Both the position numbers and the translations under genes were made by a program. DNA of 64,000 nucleotides from positions 1-64,000 of the forward strand of contig JAURPJ010000132.1 of the NCBI GenBank assembly GCA_030835305.1, read 5' to 3'. Below the pieces are notes generated by a model that worked only from the letters and a program-made list of their open reading frames with translations, was not told the origin of the DNA and searched no databases. The stretch is from Verrucomicrobiota bacterium. GTDB taxonomy: Bacteria; Verrucomicrobiota; Verrucomicrobiia; Verrucomicrobiales; Akkermansiaceae. Within the stretch, counting starts at the first letter, position 1; every line of letters begins with the position of its first letter. Positions 19,090 through 28,230 of the stretch are shown here, piece by piece.

Positions 19090-19277
19090 TCCCCGCCTTT
19101 CACGCCGGCGATTGGGCCGCGGTCACCATCATGATTATCGTCGTGGTGGGTGCCATTGCGGGAATGATGAAGTTTATTCAGTGCATTGCGGTCTTAAAGA
19201 AGGGGCCACCTGCGGTTGACCCGGAACTCGCAAAGAAACAAGAGCAAGAATTTCAAAATCATGAGCAAGACGATTAA
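19086..19277 (+). CDS. small single-pass membrane protein
   Basis: A 63-residue protein with one helix ([20 protein letters not shown]) and a charged tail ([17 protein letters not shown]). Its ATG overlaps the permease stop (ATGA) and its 3' end overlaps the next gene by 17 bases, so it is coupled on both sides. That packing argues for a real gene despite its size. No family recognised; it could be an accessory subunit of the permease. Confidence 0.65.
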   Translation: MIPAFHAGDWAAVTIMIIVVVGAIAGMMKFIQCIAVLKKGPPAVDPELAKKQEQEFQNHEQDD

Positions 19278-20337
19278 AGTATTATGTGTCGGGGCCGGCC
19301 ATATGGGGACTTCCCATGCGCGGGCCTATCACGCGATCGATGGATTCGAGATCTGCGGGATTGTCACCCGTTCGGAGGGCAGCCGCAGGGCGCTTAATGA
19401 AGATCTCGGAGCAAATTATCCCGAGTTCGGCGGCTATTACGAAGCCCTCGAGGCCACCAAACCGGATGCTGTGTCCATCTCAACCTACCCGGACACCCAC
19501 GCCGATTATGCCAAGGCTGCCATGGACGCTGGCGCTGATATCTTCATCGAAAAGCCTCTAGCCGAAACGGTCGCGGAGGCCGAGGAAATCGTGGCCAAAG
19601 CCCGAGAGACCGGTCGCAAGTTGGTCATCGGTTACATTCTCCGTCACCACCCGAGTTGGATCAAATTCATCGAGGTTTCCCACACCCTCGGCAAGCCGCT
19701 TGTGATGCGGATGAACCTCAACCAACAGTCCAGTGGCGAAAATTGGAAGACTCACAAGAACCTCATGTCGTCCATTTCTCCCATCGTTGATTGCGGTGTG
19801 CACTACGTGGATGTGATGTGCCAGATGACGCGGAGCAAGCCGATCCGTGTCAGCGGAATCGGAGCCCGCCTGACAGACGAACTTCCGGAAGGAAAGATCA
19901 ACTACGGCCACTTACAGGTGAGTTTTGAGGATGGCAGCGTTGGTTGGTATGAGGCCGGCTGGGGTCCCATGATGAGCGAGACCGCCTTCTTCGTGAAGGA
20001 TGTCGTCGGACCAAAGGGCTGTGTCACGATCAGTGCGAAGGATGCGGGAAGCGAGGGCGCCTCGGCGGATGTTGATTCCCACAGTAAGACCGAGGCTTTG
20101 CGGCTGCATCATAGTCAGCTGGATGAGAATGGCAAATTTGTGAAGGAAGATGATTGGATCACAACCGCGGACGAACCGGACCATGATGGTCTTTGTCACC
20201 GCGAGCAGGAGTATTTCCTGAAAGCGATCCAGGAGGACATGGATCTTACCGACCACATGGATGATGCCATCAACTCGATGCGGATCGTCGCGGCGGCCGA
20301 TGAAAGCTTCCGCACTGGTAGAACCGTAGAACTCTAA
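19261..20337 (+). CDS. Gfo/Idh/MocA family oxidoreductase (cytoplasmic)
   Basis: A 358-residue NAD(P)-binding oxidoreductase: Rossmann motif VLCVGAGHMGTSHARAY near the N-terminus and the EKPLAET catalytic block near residue 95. The start at ATG 19261 (MSKTIKV) gives a typical N-terminus; the frame opens 45 bases earlier inside the preceding gene. No signal peptide, so it acts in the cytoplasm on the imported sugar. DUF1080 follows 20 bases later. Together the pair fits the 3-keto-glycoside route: oxidation at C3, then hydrolysis. Confidence 0.9.
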   Translation: MSKTIKVLCVGAGHMGTSHARAYHAIDGFEICGIVTRSEGSRRALNEDLGANYPEFGGYYEALEATKPDAVSISTYPDTHADYAKAAMDAGADIFIEKPLAETVAEAEEIVAKARETGRKLVIGYILRHHPSWIKFIEVSHTLGKPLVMRMNLNQQSSGENWKTHKNLMSSISPIVDCGVHYVDVMCQMTRSKPIRVSGIGARLTDELPEGKINYGHLQVSFEDGSVGWYEAGWGPMMSETAFFVKDVVGPKGCVTISAKDAGSEGASADVDSHSKTEALRLHHSQLDENGKFVKEDDWITTADEPDHDGLCHREQEYFLKAIQEDMDLTDHMDDAINSMRIVAAADESFRTGRTVEL

Positions 20338-20357
20338 ACCTCAAAACTCAAAAAACC

Positions 20358-20990
20358 ATGAAATCAATCCTACTGGCAATCGCCACCATTAGCTCCGCCT
20401 TTGCGGGGGAATTCGTCGACCTTTTCAACGGCAAGGACTTCACCAACTGGGGTGCCGCCGGCAAGACCGAGCAAGCCGGCTATGAGGTCAAGGACGGCGC
20501 GATTACTTCCACGAAAAAGTGCCGCATTTTGAAAACCGAGGAGCAGTATTCAAACTATGTTCTTCAGTTTGAGTTCAAGCTCACTCCCGGAGCGAACAAT
20601 GGACTGGGCATCCATTATCCAGGCCAGGGTGATGCCGCCTACACTGGTATGGAAATCCAGATCCTCGACAACACCCACCCCAAGTATGCCAATCTCAAGG
20701 ACTACCAATTCCACGGCGGACTGTATACTCTGGTTGCTGCCAAGAAGGGCCATCTCAAGCCTGTGGGTGAGTGGAACAAGGAGATCGTGACAATTGATGG
20801 TCCCAAGGTGAAAGTGGAACTCAACGGCACCGTCATTATGGAGGCCAATCTTGATGAGATTAACAAGAGCAAGCCGAAGCACCAGGGAGCCAAGCGTCGT
20901 GAAGGTCACATCGCCTTCTGCGGACATGGCGACATTGTCAGCTTCAAGAACATCAAGATAAAGGAACTGCCAGCCAAGAAGGCCGAGTAG
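20358..20990 (+). CDS. DUF1080 (3-keto-disaccharide hydrolase type) secreted protein
   Basis: A 210-residue protein with a signal peptide (MKSILLAIATISSAFA) and a concanavalin-like DUF1080 domain: FVDLFNGKDFTNW at the start, FELKLTPGANNGLGIHYPG in the middle and GHIAFCGHGDIVSFKNIKI at the end. The family is annotated as 3-keto-disaccharide hydrolase, and characterised members cleave 3-keto-glycosides. It is the last gene of the NagB operon and is followed by a terminator. Periplasmic location conflicts with the cytoplasmic oxidoreductase next door, so the exported Gfo/Idh at 14626-15924 may be its true partner. Confidence 0.9.
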   Translation: MKSILLAIATISSAFAGEFVDLFNGKDFTNWGAAGKTEQAGYEVKDGAITSTKKCRILKTEEQYSNYVLQFEFKLTPGANNGLGIHYPGQGDAAYTGMEIQILDNTHPKYANLKDYQFHGGLYTLVAAKKGHLKPVGEWNKEIVTIDGPKVKVELNGTVIMEANLDEINKSKPKHQGAKRREGHIAFCGHGDIVSFKNIKIKELPAKKAE

Positions 20991-21015
20991 ATTGGTCACT
21001 TTGCCCGTTCATACG

Positions 21016-21069
21016 CCCTTGGACCCTGCGTTTCTCTTTTTGAGGGCGCAGTCCAGGGGCTTTTATTTT
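21016..21069 (+). terminator. intrinsic terminator of the NagB-DUF1080 operon
   Basis: A GC-rich imperfect stem (left arm 21016-21030 containing GGAC and TGCG, right arm 21047-21059 containing GCAGTCC) is followed by TTTTATTTT. It lies about 30 bases after the DUF1080 stop. Confidence 0.75.
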
Positions 21070-21515
21070 CCGGGATTCTTGAGGGCTCAGCCCTAGTGGT
21101 CATCCACAACAGAGGGCGTCATGGTATGGTTTCAGGGCGACTTCCCCCAATGCCATTGATGGCTGGTTGCGCCCGATTCCAGGATTCACTCAATTTATCG
21201 GGAGTGGTTCCCCGTTTTCATGAATTGATTTAGACCCATCCCAATGGCGTTGTCATATTCACGTTGCGTTTCGGTGGCGACCATACGAGTAGGTGTTTTT
21301 TCTGGAAGGCCTTGCTTGGTTTTCTATTTCGATGTTTTGGAAACCGCCGACTTTTCGGGGCGCAAACCAATGATGACTGTGGTTTTTTGCAAAGGACCCG
21401 CTGCCGCGTTTTGTGAATGCAGTCGCTCCATCTTTCCGATCGTTGTTGAAACAAGCCCTGATCGAAACCTTACTCCGAATGTTGGACGACTCGGACGAAA
21501 GTCCAAGTTTCGTAG
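21070..21515. other. intergenic region without a recognised gene
   Basis: About 450 bases between a forward operon end and the stop of a reverse-strand gene. Short frames exist on both strands but overlap one another and show no family features. A small hairpin GGACgaaaGTCC lies near 21492-21505. Confidence 0.5.
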
Positions 21516-22955
21516 CTATTGGGAGAAGCGGCTGCGGAGGTGTTTGAGGTAGGATTGGGGATCGGTTTTGGACCCGGTAGCTTGTGCCATGAGATCCTGA
21601 GGGAAGAGGGTGGAGCCGTGTTGATGGATGTTTTTTTGCATCCAGCCGAGGAGGGGAAGGAAGTCGCCTTTGGCGAAGGCGGAGGAGACGGCGTCATCTT
21701 TCATGGCGGCTTCGAAGAGTTGGGCTGAGTTGATGTTTCCGAGCGAGTAGGTGGCGAAGTAGCCGAGACCGCCCATGGACCAATGGATATCCTGGAGGCA
21801 GCCCTCGGAGTCGGTTTTAGGGCGGAAGCCAAAGAGCTTTTCGAACTCGTCATTCCAGGTGGCAGGAACCCCGGCGACTTCGAGTTCGCCGGTGAGGAGG
21901 GCTCTCTCGATTTTAAAGCGAAGAAGAATGTGGAGGTCGTAGGTGGCTTCATCGGCCTCGACACGGATGGGGGAGTAGGCGCAGCGGTTGACGGCGGGGA
22001 GGAAATCATCGAGCGAAATTTCGCGAAGGTGGGGGAAGAGGCTCTGGGTGCGGGGATACCACTTTTCCCAGAAAGGGCGGGAGCGACCGACGTGGTTCTC
22101 CCAGAGTCGGGATTGTGATTCGTGAATGCCGAGCGAGACGGCGTGGCCGGAGGGGAGATGAAAGTCCGACGCGGGGAGGCCTTGTTCGTAAAGTCCGTGG
22201 CCGGTCTCGTGCATCACGCCGAAGAGGGAAGAAGCGAAGTCGTGCTCTTCGTAGCGGGTGGTGAGACGGACATCGGCGGGCCCGAGGGTGGTGCAAAAGG
22301 GATGGGCGGTGGTATCGATACGGCCTTGGGTAAAGTCGAAGCCAAGGGATTCTGCGACTTCGCGATTGAGAGTTTGTTGGGCCTCGATGGGAGCAGGACC
22401 GTGGAGGAAGTCGGCGGGGATGGAAGAGGATTTTTCGACTGCAGCGGCGGCGATTTGGGCGAGTTCGGTATCAATGGAGTCGAAGAGAGCGGCCACTTCG
22501 CGGGTCTTGGCGCCGCGTTCGTATTCGGAGAGAAGGGCGTCGTAGGGTTCGTCCTCGTAGCCCCAGTGATCGGCTTTTTCACGGGCGATTTCGAGGAGCT
22601 TGGCGAGGTGGGGGGCGAAGGTTTGGAATTGGTCTTTCTTGCGGGCTTCGGACCAGGCCGCTTTGGCGAGGGAGGAGGTTTCGGAGTCGCGCTCGACGAG
22701 TTTTTGCGGGATTTTGGTGGCGCGTTCGTAGCGGTGGGTGAGTTCGCGTTGGTTGCGGCCAGCGAGCGACGCGAGTCCGTCGCGGAAGGCATTGGATGTT
22801 TGCAGCTTGTGAATTCGACCGTGAAGGTAGGCAAGTTGCTTGGCTCGATGGGCCACGGACTTTGCGGGAGCGTAGGTTTCCTGATCCCAGCCCAGGGTGG
22901 CGGAGGTTGAGGAGAGGAGAGAGATTTCCTGGAGAAGGTTTTGGATGTCAGCCAT
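21516..22955 (-). CDS. M32 family metallocarboxypeptidase
   Basis: Removes C-terminal residues from peptides using zinc or cobalt. The 479-residue cytoplasmic protein has the M32 motifs DTTAHPF, HETGHG (HExxH zinc site), GIHESQSRLWEN (downstream zinc Glu) and the RCAYSPIRVEADE block. Length fits the family (about 490-500). The N-terminus (ATLGWDQETYAPA) also matches thermostable carboxypeptidase 1. It is monocistronic as far as can be seen. Confidence 0.95.
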   Translation of the reverse strand: MADIQNLLQEISLLSSTSATLGWDQETYAPAKSVAHRAKQLAYLHGRIHKLQTSNAFRDGLASLAGRNQRELTHRYERATKIPQKLVERDSETSSLAKAAWSEARKKDQFQTFAPHLAKLLEIAREKADHWGYEDEPYDALLSEYERGAKTREVAALFDSIDTELAQIAAAAVEKSSSIPADFLHGPAPIEAQQTLNREVAESLGFDFTQGRIDTTAHPFCTTLGPADVRLTTRYEEHDFASSLFGVMHETGHGLYEQGLPASDFHLPSGHAVSLGIHESQSRLWENHVGRSRPFWEKWYPRTQSLFPHLREISLDDFLPAVNRCAYSPIRVEADEATYDLHILLRFKIERALLTGELEVAGVPATWNDEFEKLFGFRPKTDSEGCLQDIHWSMGGLGYFATYSLGNINSAQLFEAAMKDDAVSSAFAKGDFLPLLGWMQKNIHQHGSTLFPQDLMAQATGSKTDPQSYLKHLRSRFSQ

Positions 22956-23034
22956 GTCGGGACGCTAACGGAAGGCTGGAAAAAGGCGAAGAGGATTTCC
23001 GGTAGGTTGACCACGATGACACGACGGCTTTTCG

Positions 23035-23573
23035 CTACCGGCTTTTGACGCTGATGAAATGGCACCCTCGTTGTTGGGCTTCGATTTCGAACTTCACCGG
23101 GAGAAATTTCTCGATGACTTCGGTGTTGGTTTTTCCTTGGTTTGAAGGCGCAAAGGTGAGCATCTTTCCGCCTCCGGCGAGTGCCATAGGGGAGAGGAAT
23201 TTGATCTGAAAATTGGCGGCCAACTACGGGCTCGCCACCAAAATAATTTTGCATCATTTTGGCGGTTTCTTGAGCCACCCGCTACGAGATTTTGCTCTGT
23301 TCGCCAAATGAAGTAACCCGTTCGCAATAGGTTATCGGGTATGGACCCCTCGGCGACGGGGTCCCACGTGTCGAAAACCGCGAGGACGAAACCATCCGGA
23401 TCACTTGAGGGCTCGTTGTTGCTGATTCGGGAAAAGCAGGTTACGATTGATTGGACGGTCAACAGGTTAAGATTGCCGGCATTGGCTCGATAAGGCGCGA
23501 TTCCGGGTCCCTACCAGCTGGCAGGAGGCGCGGTCTGGGCCAGAGCGACTGAAGCGATCAGGAGGCGGAGAAT
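23035..23573 (-). pseudogene. decayed gene for a secreted protein, family unknown
   Basis: Reverse-strand reading begins with a leader-like stretch (ILRLLIASVALAQTAPPASW) that lacks a start codon and meets TAG at 23511-23513. The same frame continues through SIVTCFSRISNNEPSSDP and RTGYFIWRTEQNLVAGG. Coding then seems to shift near 23270 (AQETAKMMQNYFGGEPVV) and again near 23225 (ANFQIKFLSPMALAGGGKML… ending HFISVKSR). The three pieces follow each other without gap, as expected of one protein of about 170-180 residues broken by a stop and two frameshifts. I do not recognise the family. The reconstruction is my inference; 23574-23751 holds nothing recognisable. Confidence 0.45.
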
Positions 23574-23751
23574 CTAAGATGGGATTCGGTTGGAATGAGA
23601 GGAGAAGAAATTTGTAATAACAAATTTTTTAATAGATTGTCGAGCAGAGTGGAATGTCCGATATGAAGAGGGAAGGAAATTCGTCCAAGTTTCCCCTTAT
23701 TGGAACTGCGCGGATTAAGATACCCAATCCGTGCATCAAACTGGTTGGAGC

Positions 23752-25122
23752 TTACTTGATTTTGGAGGCAAGCGCCTTGGTGAGTCCCAGATTTTCTTCG
23801 GCAATGTTTTTTGTTTCGCCTTCCGGGCTGGTATGGTCGTAGAGCTCGTGATGACCATTTTTGTGTTTGATGAGACGATGCGTGGCAGTGCGGATGGTGC
23901 GGGCTCCGCCGTGGTAAGAGATGGCGGTGCCGTCGGAGATGGCGGTTGGGTCTTCGAGGATGGGAACGAGAGTAGTGCCGTCGAGGAAGTCGGGTTTCCT
24001 GAGTTCGACGAGATCACAGAGGGTTGGGAAAAGATCAATGGTCTCTACGATGGAACTCGTACTGGTACCGGGGTTTTGAACGGCTGGATCGACGATGATG
24101 AGGGGTGATCGGAGGGATTCTTCGAAAAGAGAATGTTTGCCCCAGATAGCGTGTTCGCCGAGGTGCCAGCCGTGGTCGCCCCAGACGATGATGATTGTGT
24201 TTTCGGCAAGGCCGAGCTTATTGAGTCGGGCGATGATCTTTCCGACCTGGGCATCAGCGTAGCTGACGCAGGCGGCGTAGTGCTTACGGACTTCGATCGC
24301 GAAATCAGGATCGGTGTTGGGGTTCTTTCCCCACCGATTGTATTTCATAAATTCACCGGAGCCGTGCCAAGTGGTTTTGCCTAGGGGTTTTTTGGGGTGG
24401 GCGATGGGAGGGAGTTTGGCGTCCTGGTAATGTGCCATGTATTTGGCGGGAGCTCCGAAGGGGAGGTGGGGGCGGAGGATCCCGGTGGCAAGAAAGAAGG
24501 GTTTGCCGGCCCTGTTGCCTTTAGCGAGGAGGTCGAGTTGATTGAGAGTCTCGTTGACAGCAGGACCGTCGGGGTAGATTTCATCGGGACCTTTGGTGGA
24601 TTGGAAGAGATCCATTTCTTTGGCGTTTTTTCGGATTTCGCCATTGGCGAGTCCGTGCATCCATCCGCGCGGGTGCTGCCATTTACCTGCGGGAAGTAGG
24701 TGGCGGTCCCAGGATTCGGGCATTTCGAGTCTGGAGTTGTCGTTCCAATCTGAGCCGCCGCGGCCTCCAGGGTGGTGGCTTACCTTACCAACAGAGACGG
24801 TGGTATAACCGTTTTTGCGAAAGTATCTGGGGAGGGAGGGGGTTTTAATTTTATTGGCGCGGGCGAAGAGGGCTCCGTTACCCGAAGGGCCATAAGTTCC
24901 GGTGAGAAGGGTGTAGCGCGAGGCACCGCACGTGGGGGCTTGGACATAGTGCCGGGTGAAGGCGCGGCCGCGGGCGGCGAGGGCATCGACATGCGGCGAG
25001 TGAATGTAGTCGGCTCCGAAGCAACTGAGTTCGGGGCGGAGGTCATCGATGCAGATAAGAAGAACGTTCTTCTTGGCGAAGCTGGTGCCGAGAAATGTGA
25101 AAAGGACGAGGAGGATTCTCAT
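23752..25122 (-). CDS. secreted sulfatase (iduronate-2-sulfatase-like)
   Basis: A 456-residue type I sulfatase with signal peptide ([16 protein letters not shown]). [18 protein letters not shown] holds the metal-binding Asp pair, [12 protein letters not shown] is the active-site motif, and [18 protein letters not shown] carries the late metal and sulfate residues. The cysteine of C-G-A-S-R would be converted to formylglycine; the C-x-A-x-R form is less common than C-x-P-x-R but accepted. The layout resembles iduronate-2-sulfatases. Likely target: sulfate esters on marine or host polysaccharides. No maturase gene lies in the window. Confidence 0.93.
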   Translation of the reverse strand: MRILLVLFTFLGTSFAKKNVLLICIDDLRPELSCFGADYIHSPHVDALAARGRAFTRHYVQAPTCGASRYTLLTGTYGPSGNGALFARANKIKTPSLPRYFRKNGYTTVSVGKVSHHPGGRGGSDWNDNSRLEMPESWDRHLLPAGKWQHPRGWMHGLANGEIRKNAKEMDLFQSTKGPDEIYPDGPAVNETLNQLDLLAKGNRAGKPFFLATGILRPHLPFGAPAKYMAHYQDAKLPPIAHPKKPLGKTTWHGSGEFMKYNRWGKNPNTDPDFAIEVRKHYAACVSYADAQVGKIIARLNKLGLAENTIIIVWGDHGWHLGEHAIWGKHSLFEESLRSPLIIVDPAVQNPGTSTSSIVETIDLFPTLCDLVELRKPDFLDGTTLVPILEDPTAISDGTAISYHGGARTIRTATHRLIKHKNGHHELYDHTSPEGETKNIAEENLGLTKALASKIK

Positions 25123-25269
25123 AAGGCGAGACCTTATGAAAGCAATCGCGGGACGTCAGCTGGAAATCTCAATTTTGAAAAACTGTTTTCGAAAGAAGTA
25201 AGAGGAAGAGAAGCAGGATTTCATCCTGCTCGGAATTATAAAAAAATTGTCCGGAACAAAAAGATCAGC

Positions 25270-26007
25270 TCATTTGATCGAGAGCTTTGCGCGTTCGTGA
25301 ATGGTGACAGGTTCCCGGGGCATCTTGAGGAGGACGCGGGCTTCCTGTTGTTTGATTTTCATCTCGTGGAGCAGGGCGCCGGCTTGCTCGTAGTTTTCTT
25401 TGGCTTGGGTGACTCTCGACATCCTGAGTGATACTTCGACAGGGTCGTTCGGTTCTTCGGTCTGAAGTTCAAATGTCGTTGGGCCGAACGAGCTGGAGCT
25501 TACCTTGACACTGTTTGTTTTGGCGGCCGTTCTGAATTCCTGGAGATACTTTTGAACCAGCTCATCTTGTGCGACGAGTTCATTGTCGAGGACTTCGAGG
25601 GCTCTTGCGGCGCGGGATTCTTCGGGTTTGGCCCTTCTTTGGACATAGGCTTCGGCGACGGCGTTTGCGATCTTGATAGCCCGATCCGCGTCCTCGTGCT
25701 TGACGGTGATCTTGATGAAGTCTGTTCCAGGCATCGGTTCGGTGGTGACTTTTTCTCTGAGCGAGGCTGTCTCCTCGCTGGTGAGGTTTAGAGTTTCTGC
25801 TGCGTTGGCGAGGGTTTCCGGAGAAGTGATGGTTTCAAATTCGCTCTCCATGTAGCCCTGCATCATCATACCAGAGGTTGAGGACATGATGGTTGAGGGG
25901 TGAACCTGCAGGATGGCAGTGGCGCGGGGAATCCGGGAGTCGAGGTAGTATGCCACGGCGAAGCCAGCGATGAGAAGTGAGGCGAAACCGAGGATGATAC
26001 GTTTCAT
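25270..26007 (-). CDS. Wzz-like chain-length/capsule export protein lacking the second membrane helix
   Basis: A 245-residue protein starting at ATG 26007 (MKRIILGFASLLIAGFAVAYYL, one N-terminal helix) followed by a Wzz-type domain: ATAILQVHPS, then the helical ADRAIKIANAVAEAYVQRR segment and a long charged region with coiled-coil character. Normal Wzz proteins end in a Pro-rich segment and a second helix, but this one stops at PVTIHERAKLSIK. Truncation at the 3' end or a divergent single-pass form are both possible. No polysaccharide genes adjoin it. Confidence 0.7.
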   Translation of the reverse strand: MKRIILGFASLLIAGFAVAYYLDSRIPRATAILQVHPSTIMSSTSGMMMQGYMESEFETITSPETLANAAETLNLTSEETASLREKVTTEPMPGTDFIKITVKHEDADRAIKIANAVAEAYVQRRAKPEESRAARALEVLDNELVAQDELVQKYLQEFRTAAKTNSVKVSSSSFGPTTFELQTEEPNDPVEVSLRMSRVTQAKENYEQAGALLHEMKIKQQEARVLLKMPREPVTIHERAKLSIK

Positions 26008-26070
26008 TGTTGGGTGAGACAATGAAGGGGGGAGCTTGTTCAATCTTGCGCTGTGGGCTAGGCTGCCACC

Positions 26071-26352
26071 ATGACTGAACTTTTGAATTCGGAGGATTTG
26101 GTGAGGAAGTTGGATGGGCTGGATGGTTGGGAGATCGTGGAGAGAGAGTTAAGGAAGGTTTTTAAGTTTGGTGAGTACTTGGAGGGGGTGGAGTTTGCAA
26201 AGCAATGCGGGGAGATTGCGGAAGCGATGAGCCATCATCCTGATTTGTTGATTCAATGGAGGAAGGTGACCGTGTCAATTTCGACCCATTCGGCGGGTGG
26301 ATTGACGGTGTTGGATTTTGAGTATGCGAGGAAGGTCGAGGAGGGGAGGTAG
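26071..26352 (+). CDS. 4a-hydroxytetrahydrobiopterin dehydratase (pterin-4a-carbinolamine dehydratase)
   Basis: Dehydrates 4a-hydroxytetrahydrobiopterin to quinonoid dihydropterin, supporting aromatic amino acid hydroxylases. The 93-residue protein is family length and has the active-site motif AMSHHPDLLIQW followed by KVTVSISTHSAGGLT. It is divergent from the Wzz-like gene. No phenylalanine hydroxylase lies in the window, and many bacteria with this gene use it for other pterin cofactors. Confidence 0.93.
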   Translation: MTELLNSEDLVRKLDGLDGWEIVERELRKVFKFGEYLEGVEFAKQCGEIAEAMSHHPDLLIQWRKVTVSISTHSAGGLTVLDFEYARKVEEGR

Positions 26353-26388
26353 CCGAAAGCGGGAGTTTTTGGCTGCGGGATGCCTGTG

Positions 26389-27232
26389 CTACGGGGATTG
26401 GGTGACAATTCCGGAGCGGTAAGCCTGAAGGAGATTGTTGAGGGAGCAGAGTTGGGCGTGGATGTCTTCGGCTTCGTGCGTTTCTCCGAGGGTGCGAGGG
26501 GTATCGAAGGAACGCAAGGTCCGGAGTTCTGGGATCATGTCGTCATCCTTGTCGAGAAATTGGGCGATGGATCCGAAGTGGGAATTTTCGGCCAAGCAGA
26601 TGGCATTGGGGCCCATGACTTTTGTGGCTCCCATCTAGGTTACGTCGTGATTACCCCAGGTGACGCTGACCTTGGGTTGGTTCTTTAGGAAGTTAATGAC
26701 GCTGTCTCCCCGCTCGCCACGAGCGAAGAGGTCTCCGGCAACAACAACTTCGGAGACGACGAAATTACGGACAAGGCGGGAGGCTTAGTGAACCGCGGTG
26801 ATGTCCTGATCATAGTCGGCTAGGGCTTCGATCATGGAGTCGACGTAGGCGGGATTGCGGTCGAAAGCATCTTCATAGAGGAAGGCGATGTAGAGGGTTT
26901 TGAATTCCTTTTTTATGAGGCTCAGGAGTTCGTCTTTTGCGATGGCGTCGGAGTTTTCTGACCGGATAATAAAGGAAGTCGCGGAAGGTGTGTTTTTCAT
27001 CCTCGGATAACTCGTCGCCGAAGACTTGGTTGACGAGATTACTGAGTCCGCCGGAAGCGTTGTTAACAGCGTGGCGTAGCTTGCGATCGTCACCATGAAT
27101 GTCGCTGATGAATTGAATGCGACGTTTGGGAAGAGTGAGCTTGGCTTGCAGCAAGGCGATCTCCGCCATGACGGAGGAGGCCGATGGAAATTGTCGGGCG
27201 AGAATGCTCTGCAAATCTCGGTCATCAAGCAT
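26389..27232 (-). pseudogene. fbp: class III fructose-1,6-bisphosphatase, decayed and truncated
   Basis: The reverse strand reads MLDDRDLQSILARQFPSAS, then IQFISDIHGDDRKLRHAVNN and NQVFGDELSEDEKHTFRDFLYYP. These are the N-terminal blocks of the Firmicutes/Bacteroidetes-type fructose-bisphosphatase, including the SDIHG metal site. The frame is lost near 26965 and resumes one base over (KKEFKTLYIAFLYEDAFDRN). TAA at 26785-26787 interrupts it, followed by VVAGDLFARGERGDSVINFL and TWGNHDVT, then TAG, then MGATKVMGPNAICLA. The usual protein is about 650 residues, but barely 280 codons remain and the C-terminal half is gone. Not functional. Confidence 0.8.
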
Positions 27233-27313
27233 GATAGTAGCCGGATTGACAATGAGGAATTTGGGGATCTGGTGCTGGCTTGCTCTATGGCGAAAGCCCC
27301 TCCCTGCTTTCTC

Positions 27314-28117
27314 TTAGAGGTGGAGCATTTCAATGGTGGCGATGCCATTATTAACGGCGTGCATTGAGACGGGGATCCAGAGGTTGCCGGTTTTTTCGCG
27401 GGCGAATCCAAGGAGCAGGCCGAGGCAAAAAATGTAGCTGATGATGACAAAAGGGTATTGAACGTGGAGGATGGCCCAGAAGAAGGAAGTGAGGCAGAGG
27501 GTCCCCCAGAGGCCGAGTTTGGAGGCTCGCCACCCCCTCCAGACCGCGCCGCGAAACATGAATTCCTCGACGAGTGGAGCTCCGATGGCAACGCCGAGGA
27601 AGAGAAGGACCGGGAATTGAGTCGTTCTTGCCATGGTGACCATTGAGTCCTCCGGGCCATCGACGCCCAGATAGGGGGCAATCAGTCCAAAAATGAGGGA
27701 GCAAGCCACGGTGAGGGCTGCCCAAAATGGCCAGTGCCATAACTTTACTCGGTCGTTACCGAGGTATTCCCAACCGGTGTAACCGGTGCAGATTTTGCCG
27801 ACGAACCAGCAAAGTGGGCACACGAAAAATATTGAGATGAAGGTAATGGTGCCGGCGATATCGCCATCGAAGGCGAGAGCAAGCAAATCATTTTCGGCGG
27901 CCTCGGGAGTGCCCAGGTTCTTGAAAAAGTCTCTTTGAAAAGCCGCGACAACGAGACCGATACTGACCACGAATTGCCATGCGAAGAAAATGACGATCGC
28001 CCAGAGCAGGGTCCACCAACCATTCCAGGGAGTTTTCGCGGCCGCCGGCAGGGGTGGCGGCAAAGGGGGCGGGGTGGCGCCGGAATCGGGTGGCGTTTGG
28101 TAAGGGTTTTCCGTCAT
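27314..28117 (-). CDS. CPBP-family intramembrane glutamic endopeptidase
   Basis: A 267-residue membrane protease related to Rce1. After a Pro-rich cytoplasmic N-terminus (PPPLPPPLPAAAKTPW) come several helices. The catalytic motifs are APLVEEFMFRGAVW (EExxxR), the FFWAILHVQYP His motif and the C-terminal MHAVNNG. I chose ATG 28117 (MTENPYQ), since the longer frame adds an unlikely leader. Substrates are unknown; bacterial members range from bacteriocin self-immunity to envelope maintenance. Confidence 0.9.
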   Translation of the reverse strand: MTENPYQTPPDSGATPPPLPPPLPAAAKTPWNGWWTLLWAIVIFFAWQFVVSIGLVVAAFQRDFFKNLGTPEAAENDLLALAFDGDIAGTITFISIFFVCPLCWFVGKICTGYTGWEYLGNDRVKLWHWPFWAALTVACSLIFGLIAPYLGVDGPEDSMVTMARTTQFPVLLFLGVAIGAPLVEEFMFRGAVWRGWRASKLGLWGTLCLTSFFWAILHVQYPFVIISYIFCLGLLLGFAREKTGNLWIPVSMHAVNNGIATIEMLHL

Positions 28118-28230
28118 GGGCGGGAGGAAGATGTCCGGTGTGCGGTGGGTGGGGAAGGGCAAATTTTGAATTGCAAAGCCGGGGGTGAAAAACGGGTGGC
28201 GTTTTTGAGGAGGGTGGGCAAGGGTTCGGC

